Assembly (NCBI GenBank): GCA_049999725.1
Contig: JBNGIS010018375.1
Coordinates: 29,159 to 49,384, forward strand
Reading direction: 5' to 3'
DNA: 20,226 nucleotides
Source of the DNA: Haplomitrium mnioides
Taxonomy: Eukaryota; Marchantiophyta; Haplomitriopsida; Calobryales
Part shown: positions 15,934 through 20,226 of the stretch, piece by piece
Position numbering within the stretch: the stretch's first letter is position 1
Layout of the letters: every line of letters begins with the position of its first letter
The notes under the pieces: model-generated
Told to the model about the DNA's origin: nothing
The model's input: the letters and a program-made list of their open reading frames with translations, nothing else
Database searches by the model: none
Translations under genes and position numbers: made by a program

Positions 15934-16360
15934 CTATCTGGAAAGATGCGTGAGTGGTGAGTGTTAGGCTGCAGGCTGTAAGGCAGCGAAGGATTTTAAA
16001 GGGAAGTCAGTTGGTGGATCTGTCCAGAGGTCTTCAAGGACTCTATTCCTATTCATAGTACATAGTGTAAATAGTTTGTGTATCGAAGTGTAGTTAGATT
16101 TTCATTTTGCATTTGAGTTCATGCAATAGAATAGTATAAAATATATCAGGACAGTTGAGCAGAACTTGAGACAACTTGGAAGGGGGAATGCAGTCCATGT
16201 GACACCTAAATGATCCCAAAGGGAAATGTTCTCTGGTTATAATCTTGTGGTATAGTCTTGTGATTAATTCATCTTAGGATAGTTGAGATCTGTTGTTCTC
16301 GATCTGTGACAACCCTAAGAGGGGGAGTCCAGACTTCTGTAATTATCCCTAGGTGCAGGC

Positions 16361-16861
16361 CTCAACACCTTTCCGCCCAATTACACATAAGGTGGCAGGA
16401 CCTCGAGTTTTGGGTCCTTTGAATACACTTATAGAATTACACGAGGAAGATTGAGTGTGGAGAATGTTGACCTGAGTTGGGAATGAGTGATTGTAGTGAA
16501 GTCCGAAGAGAGTAAGTAGTGAATCTAAGGCTAGTAAGGAAAGCAAGAAACCTTAAAGCCTTAAAGCGATAACTGGTAAGGGGCCATCTTAGAAAAGAAC
16601 CTGAATGCCCGCAATTTGTCCTCCCATGCGTCCAAAGAGGCGACTGTGAAGGTTAAGGTTGGAAACAAGGGAGTGACACTATTCTTCCTACTAGTTCTGT
16701 GCTTACTACTCATCTTCCCACTATTGTTCCAGAAAGAGATCTCTTTCTTCACTTCTAACTTTGCTAATTTAATCTATCTTTTATTCCCTTACTTAGCTCT
16801 TCCATTGCAAGCAACAATCAATTGGCCTAAAAACCATAGTATGTACATTGGTGTATTTGGT
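16361..16861. other. Spacer between G+C-rich segment and pol remnant
   Basis: Composition falls back to average here. A plus-strand ORF at 16616-16921 is hydrophobic in its first two-thirds (FFLLVLCLLLIFPLLF) and then enters the pol-associated frame with SSQGQNMEILPTLYI, so the hydrophobic part is probably leader sequence read by chance. No primer binding site is convincing; TGGTATAG at 16248-16255 resembles only part of the usual plant TGGTATCAGAGC. Confidence 0.35.
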
Positions 16862-17257
16862 GTGATAGCACCAAGCAGTCAAGGACAAAACATGGAGATT
16901 TTACCTACTCTATACATCTAGGAGTCACTTATTGGAAAAAAGGCAAGACTACTCTCAAAGATATAAGTAAGCTGCTCAAAACCAATTTTGGAAAAGGAGG
17001 CATTGAGGTAGAGCATGGATTCACTCAACATATAGAAACTAGTGAAATGTAAAGTTTTTCTCTATCTTTAGTGGAAGAAGGAAACACAAAAAGAGAGAAT
17101 TTTCTAAAGTTTGCCACAACTATCAAAGCTGCTACTAGATGGGATGATCAAATAGACACTCTTTTGGTGCATATCTATATTGCTAAAGTCAACATGAGGC
17201 TCTTATATAAGAGAAAAGAAGGAGGGAAGAATCTGGTACTAGTGAGAAGAGGCTAGT
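16862..17257 (+). pseudogene. Pol-associated N-terminal domain, unknown function
   Basis: This is the start of the polypeptide that leads to the protease. APSSQGQNMEILPTLYI ends in a stop; after a one-base shift the frame reads TYWKKGKTTLKDISKLLKTN, FGKGGIEVEHGFTQHIETSE, a stop, then SFSLSLVEEGNTKRENFLKF, TTIKAATRWDDQIDTLLVHI and RLLYKRKEGGK before a final TAG. The sequence is well balanced, helical and ends in a basic stretch. From memory it belongs to the same plant gypsy-type family as the protease downstream, but I do not know its role. Two stops and one frameshift make it non-functional. Confidence 0.55.
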
Positions 17258-17746
17258 GTCAAAGAGGCCACAAAAAGGAGAAAAATGACAACCTTCTAAA
17301 GAGGAGCAAATAGAATGTGTTTTGCCTTATTCTCTTTAAAAGAGAAAAACCAAAGAGAAGGAGAAGGCTCAAGCATGCAAGCTACATCGTGACATTGAAG
17401 CTCCTACAAATTTGAGAGGAGTGTTGGAGGAAATGGTGGTTAATACTAAGATTAAGTTCACTTTAAGAGAGACTCTTAGCATTTCTTAGAAAATACTTAA
17501 CAATGTGATCATAAATACTATCAAGAGGAAGAGACAATTGATAGAAGAAACAACAATAGCCAATGTTTTTGAGACCAAAGTCACCAATGACAATGAGATA
17601 AAATTAGCTTAATGTTGCATCAATCACAATGTATGATTGGATCAAGAGGATGAAAATTCTTCAAACTATTATGAACAAAGGGCCATTAGGCTTGAGCCAC
17701 TACTTAAATTGTTTTCAGAAAAGAGTACTTGCCAAATCCAATGCTT
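17258..17746 (+). pseudogene. Charged linker between N-terminal domain and protease
   Basis: The early part (17260-17390) is Lys/Arg/Glu-rich in all readings. From 17389 one frame is open for about 75 codons with a single TAG: DIEAPTNLRGVLEEMVVNTK, FTLRETLSIS, the stop, ILNNVIINTIKRKRQLIEE and ANVFETKVTNDNEIKLA. Near 17670-17720 another frame gives YYEQRAIRLEPLLKLFSEK. This is the linker that precedes the protease in this element. No catalytic motif is present. Confidence 0.55.
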
Positions 17747-18130
17747 GCACTCATTGATCATGGATAAAAAATTAATCTTATCTCCAAAGTTATCTACAAG
17801 CAAGTAAAGTGGGCAACTAACACAAATTATAGTTGGATGAATCAAGCAACAAATAACACATGAAGAGAGATCTTTGGATCTTGTCTAAATACGAGAATGA
17901 AGGTTGGTGATATGATTAAAAAACAAAACTTTACTGTGCAAAAAGGCACTTCTTATCTAGTAATCCTTGGGAAGCCTTATATTACAACTACAACGATAGA
18001 AACAAAAGTCCTAAATGATGGATCAGCATATGCTAGGGTGAGAAGTTAAGTTGGGAAGAAGGTTGTACAATTTTTAACTATCCATGCAAGCCATGAGAGG
18101 AATCGAGATAGTTTGAGAAACTATTCTCCA
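17747..18130 (+). pseudogene. Retropepsin-type protease remnant
   Basis: One frame runs for about 125 codons with three stops. It begins ALIDHG (Asp codon 17756-17758), where the usual retropepsin triad Asp-Thr/Ser-Gly appears as Asp-His-Gly, followed by a stop and KINLISKVIYKQVKWATNTN. Further on come REIFGSCLNTRMKVGDMIKK, QNFTVQKGTSYLVILGKPYI and VLNDGSAYARV. ILG at 17963-17971 is the hydrophobic-hydrophobic-Gly block of retropepsins. The enzyme would release the gag and pol proteins. His in place of Thr/Ser is, to my recollection, shared by relatives of this family, so it may not be decay, but I could not check. Confidence 0.72.
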
Positions 18131-18457
18131 CTTACAATCACAAATAAGTTTCAAGAATTTTTATGGGTACTACAATGGAACGAGACTATGGTGGTACAAC
18201 AAAAGAAGTGCTATAAATAAGATTTGAAGTCGTTGATAAGGTGGTATTCAATATTCAATAGAATTCTATGCAATCATTAAGTTGTTTGCATGATTGAAGG
18301 CTTGAGTAGACACCATATATAAGACTGCACAGAAGGAGATAAAACCTATAGCTCAACCTCTTCCAATTGATTTGAGTGAGCAAAGAAGAAAAGATTCAAA
18401 AGAGAAGAGTTAAAGAAGGATTTCACAAATTGGGTATAAATTACTCCAACTATATTA
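18131..18457 (+). pseudogene. Protease to RT connector, decayed
   Basis: Pieces such as TTMERDYGGTTKEVL and FEVVDKVVFNIQ (about 18169-18260) continue the protease frame with stops, and 18300-18457 can be read only in short bits (for example EEKIQKRRVKEGFHKLG). No motif is assigned. Confidence 0.45.
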
Positions 18458-18766
18458 GAGGAGTTAAAGATTGGATCAAGGGAGTTTCTTTTGCCTCAAG
18501 ATGAGAAGGTATTTAGAAATGTGCTCAAGAAAAATAAACAAGCATGTGCTTTTGAACATCAAGAAATAGGATATGTAGAATTACACTAATGACTATTTTT
18601 ACAGTTTCATATGCCCTTGGAGCTTGAAGCCAATTCAAGTACTAGAGGCATATCTATTGAAACTCTTAGACCTCTTGAAGAAGAAAATGTAGATGAGTAT
18701 TTTGGAGCCATCTTTTGGTCCATATTCAAGACAATTGTTTAAAATGCCTAAGAAAAGTGGTGCAAA
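18458..18766 (+). pseudogene. Truncated reverse transcriptase N-terminus
   Basis: The lead reads EELKIGSREFLLPQDEKVF and KQACAFEHQEIGYVEL (18459-18590). In two further frames come MTIFTVSYA and WSLKPIQVLEAYLLKLLDLL, then SILEPSFGPYSRQLFKMPKK with SGA ending at about 18764. This matches the first reverse transcriptase block, in which a helix precedes G-[IV]-[IL]-x-P-S-x-x-P-[WY]-x-[SN] and V-P-K-K-x-G. The expected next block (R-F-x-x-D-[LY]) is absent, and the frame continues into unrelated Lys/Phe-rich A+T-rich sequence. No catalytic Asp is retained. The abrupt loss marks a truncation or rearrangement junction. Confidence 0.7.
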
Positions 18767-19440
18767 TAGCCATCTCTTTAAACTAGTAACAGGATGCTCA
18801 AAACACAAATGTTTTTTTAAATGGAAAAACGTGGTTTTTGAGCTCAAAAAAACAAAGAAAGTGAGGTTTCTTTTAAAACAAAAAGTACATGAGTTTTTTA
18901 GCTTCATGTTTTGCCGTTTGAACAAGCATGATAGAGTGACAGTCAATTTCATTATGCAAAATCAAACAATATTCTTAGTTTTTATGAAAATATTGGAAAT
19001 CTTAAAATTGATGAAAAGTATAAAAATTATGGTACGTTTTCATAAGAAACTTACATTTATCATTGATTACATTTTGAAGCCCAAAAATTGAAATTTACGT
19101 GAGAAAAAATTATTTTGAAATAATTTTGGTTGCATAAACTCTATGCGCACATAGACATTGTGCTTTTTTAGACTTATTTTTTGGAAAACAAAATAGGAAA
19201 CATGAGGAAAATGCCCAAGAGTACTAGAAGTCAAGGGAATGAGTTTGGAATCGTAGACTCAAAAACCAACAAAACAAAACATTGCATGGATTTAGGAGCT
19301 CTATTTTCAAGTTCAAGCAAGAAAAAAGCTTTCTTTTGTAGTTGAAAATCCATGCACGCAAAGGTTGAAGTGGCAATAAAAAAGAGAGTGGTTGCTAGAG
19401 AGATTTAATTAAGAGTGTATAAACAAAAGCTCTCCAAGTT
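18767..19440. other. A+T-rich DNA after the truncated element, no gene
   Basis: The plus-strand ORF 18693-19091 starts in the reverse transcriptase block and then runs through Phe/Lys/Ile-rich sequence unlike any domain I know; the minus-strand ORF 18635-18952 is its shadow. CTATGCGCACATAG at 19141-19154 is the first member of a palindrome series that recurs in the 52-bp repeat further right. Confidence 0.4.
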
Positions 19441-19444
19441 TTTG

Positions 19445-19600
19445 ACGAGAGTCTACCAAAAAAAGGTTTCGAGCTCTACAAAAGAGTCTTTGACAAGTGT
19501 AGAAAGTCTTTGACCAGTGTTGAGTCTAAGTTCTACACAATAGTCTTTGTATATAGAAGCTTGAGGGTGGTATATGAGAAGTAGAACATGTGGAAGGCTT
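19445..19600 (+). repeat. Short imperfect repeats of an AGTCTTTG phrase
   Basis: GAGTCTTTGACAAGTGTAG, AAAGTCTTTGACCAGTGTTG and ATAGTCTTTGTATATAG follow one another at 19484-19557 with spacings of about 25 to 45 bases, leading into the 52-bp array. The phrase AGAGTCTTTG also appears at 19807. It looks like an older, more diverged part of the same repeat domain. Confidence 0.5.
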
Positions 19601-19606
19601 GAACTT

Positions 19607-19775
19607 CCACCCCAAAGTCTATGCTCACATAAGAATCCAAGCTCAACATCTGAACACTCCACCCCAAAGTCTATGCGTGCATAGGAATTTGAGTTCACCA
19701 TCTAAATACTCCACCCCAAAGTCTATGCATGTATAAAAATTCGAGCTCAACATCTAAACACTTTGCAATAAAGAC
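19607..19775 (+). repeat. 52-bp tandem repeat, about 3.3 copies
   Basis: CCACCCCAAAGTCTATGC starts at 19607, 19659 and 19711, exactly 52 bases apart. A decayed fourth start (ACTTTGCAATAAAGACTAT) lies at about 19761. Each copy continues with an ATGC-xx-xCATA palindrome, then AATTYGAG-like, then CATCTAAACACT-like. The third copy is the most changed in its palindrome. The minus-strand ORF 19453-19701 is only the shadow of the repeat. Confidence 0.88.
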
Positions 19776-19849
19776 TATCTTGAACCTAGGTTTTACGTTC
19801 CATAGTAGAGTCTTTGCACTCACGAGGTTTTGACTTGTGAATCAAAGTC

Positions 19850-19861
19850 TATGCGCGCATA
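19850..19861. repeat. Perfect palindrome TATGCGCGCATA
   Basis: A 12-base perfect inverted repeat within CAAAGTCTATGCGCGCATAG. Imperfect versions occur at 19141-19154 (CTATGCGCACATAG) and in each 52-bp unit (such as CTATGCGTGCATAG near 19671). It could be a binding site or just the core of the repeat. Confidence 0.6.
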
Positions 19862-19879
19862 GGGTTTAGACTTCTACAA

Positions 19880-20226
19880 TTGAGAATGCATGTGCTACAG
19901 GTTCTATTTCTTACAACTAACTCTAGGCACACTAAAGATTTTGTTTCTTTATTTGAATCAAAAAGTAAAATGTGTACAAAGCTCTACATTTGAGTCAAAG
20001 TCCTCCAAAGGTTTCCAATTTTATATCAAGGTCCTTACAAGAAAAAGATAAGTAGCGTATTTGGGCGAATACTTTAGCAATACAAAAACATTAAACTCTT
20101 CTAGCAAGCACTTAAGAATGAAAGAACATATTTACATTTTGGATAAGAAAATATTTTACAAACCAAATGAAAATATTAACTAAAGATTCAAGTTTCATTC
20201 ACAGATAATAACATTCAACTTGGAAT
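19880..20226. other. A+T-rich end of window, nothing recognised
   Basis: There is no open frame of note, repeat or known motif in these last bases, which are strongly A+T-rich. Confidence 0.5.

Larger units (their letters stand above)
13545..16360 (+). mobile_element. G+C-rich repeat-built segment, possible nested element or LTR
   Basis: This segment stands out by base composition and by stacked tandem repeats: 48-50 bp units (14105-14300), ~113-162 bp units (14390-14760) and a 270-bp duplication (15182-15720). A TATA box at 15926 and A+T-rich, poly(A)-signal-like sequence near 16100-16150 follow. The order coding tail, repeated U3-like DNA, TATA box, transcribed leader is what an LTR could look like. 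I could not find matched TG...CA ends, a polypurine tract or a primer binding site, so the assignment as a nested element is inference. Confidence 0.45.
12752..18766 (+). mobile_element. Second gypsy-type element, split by G+C-rich insert
   Basis: Gag (12752-13396) and protease to early reverse transcriptase (16862-18766) have the same orientation and similar decay and fit one plant gypsy-type family. The ~3.4 kb between them is G+C-rich and repeat-built, unlike either half, suggesting a nested insertion (inference). The alternative is that the two halves come from separate copies. Reverse transcriptase stops abruptly after its first block at 18766, so the rest of pol was lost or never copied. 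No LTR is assigned with confidence. Confidence 0.6.

Noticed and set aside
16248-16255. TGGTATAG as the start of a tRNA-Met primer binding site
   Set aside because: Only the first six bases agree with TGGTATCAGAGC and no LTR end lies just before it.
16616-16921. Small membrane protein with FFLLVLCLLLIFPLLF
   Set aside because: The hydrophobic part is a T-rich leader read in frame with the start of the pol-associated domain; no independent support.
18693-19091. 132-codon plus-strand ORF as a gene
   Set aside because: Its first ~25 codons are the truncated reverse transcriptase block, and the rest is A+T-rich Lys/Phe/Ile sequence without a domain.
1-20226. tRNA, rRNA or organelle-derived genes
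   Set aside because: I saw no cloverleaf-type A/B boxes, rRNA core sequence or plastid/mitochondrial protein.

Overview
The window looks like repeat-dominated nuclear DNA of a land plant, probably one with a large, slowly purged genome. I recognise no intact gene, rRNA, tRNA or bacterial-type operon. The identifiable coding remnants all come from retrotransposons: two decayed Ty3/gypsy-type LTR elements in opposite orientation and one L1-type LINE. All carry in-frame stops and frameshifts. Plant origin is inferred from the element families (from memory, no search run), the A+T-rich background and the many nucleosome-length or shorter tandem repeats. I cannot name the clade.

Layout. (1) About 1-3930, minus strand: a Ty3/gypsy element that can be followed backwards as integrase, RNase H, reverse transcriptase, protease end, zinc knuckle and gag; its 3' end lies beyond base 1 and I find no clear LTR. 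(2) About 3930-6276: A+T-rich spacer with a TATA/G-box-like stretch, one unrecognised short ORF and a ~143-170 bp tandem repeat. (3) 6277-10165, minus strand: a LINE-derived block with a long 5' region, an ORF1 pseudogene (coiled coil plus RNA-binding domain) and a 3' tail, but no ORF2. A second copy of that tail lies 1,488 bp further on, and between the two tails is a ~21-24 bp minisatellite with ~119 bp higher-order periodicity. (4) 10170-12500: spacer, a second ~170-180 bp degenerate satellite, a 54-bp duplication and an unidentified minus-strand reading frame with a single internal stop. (5) 12752-18766, plus strand: a second Ty3/gypsy-type element, with gag at 12752-13396 and protease to early reverse transcriptase at 16862-18766. 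Between them sits a G+C-rich segment (about 13545-16360) with its own reading frame, three kinds of tandem repeat, hairpins and a TATA box, probably a nested insertion containing LTR-like or regulatory sequence. (6) 18767-20226: A+T-rich DNA with a 52-bp tandem repeat and a recurring TATGCGCGCATA-like palindrome.

Nothing here appears to work together as a living pathway; the relationships are those of nested, dying mobile elements. The most unusual items are the ORF1-only LINE with duplicated tails around a minisatellite, and the G+C-rich repeat-built island that splits a gag-pol remnant.
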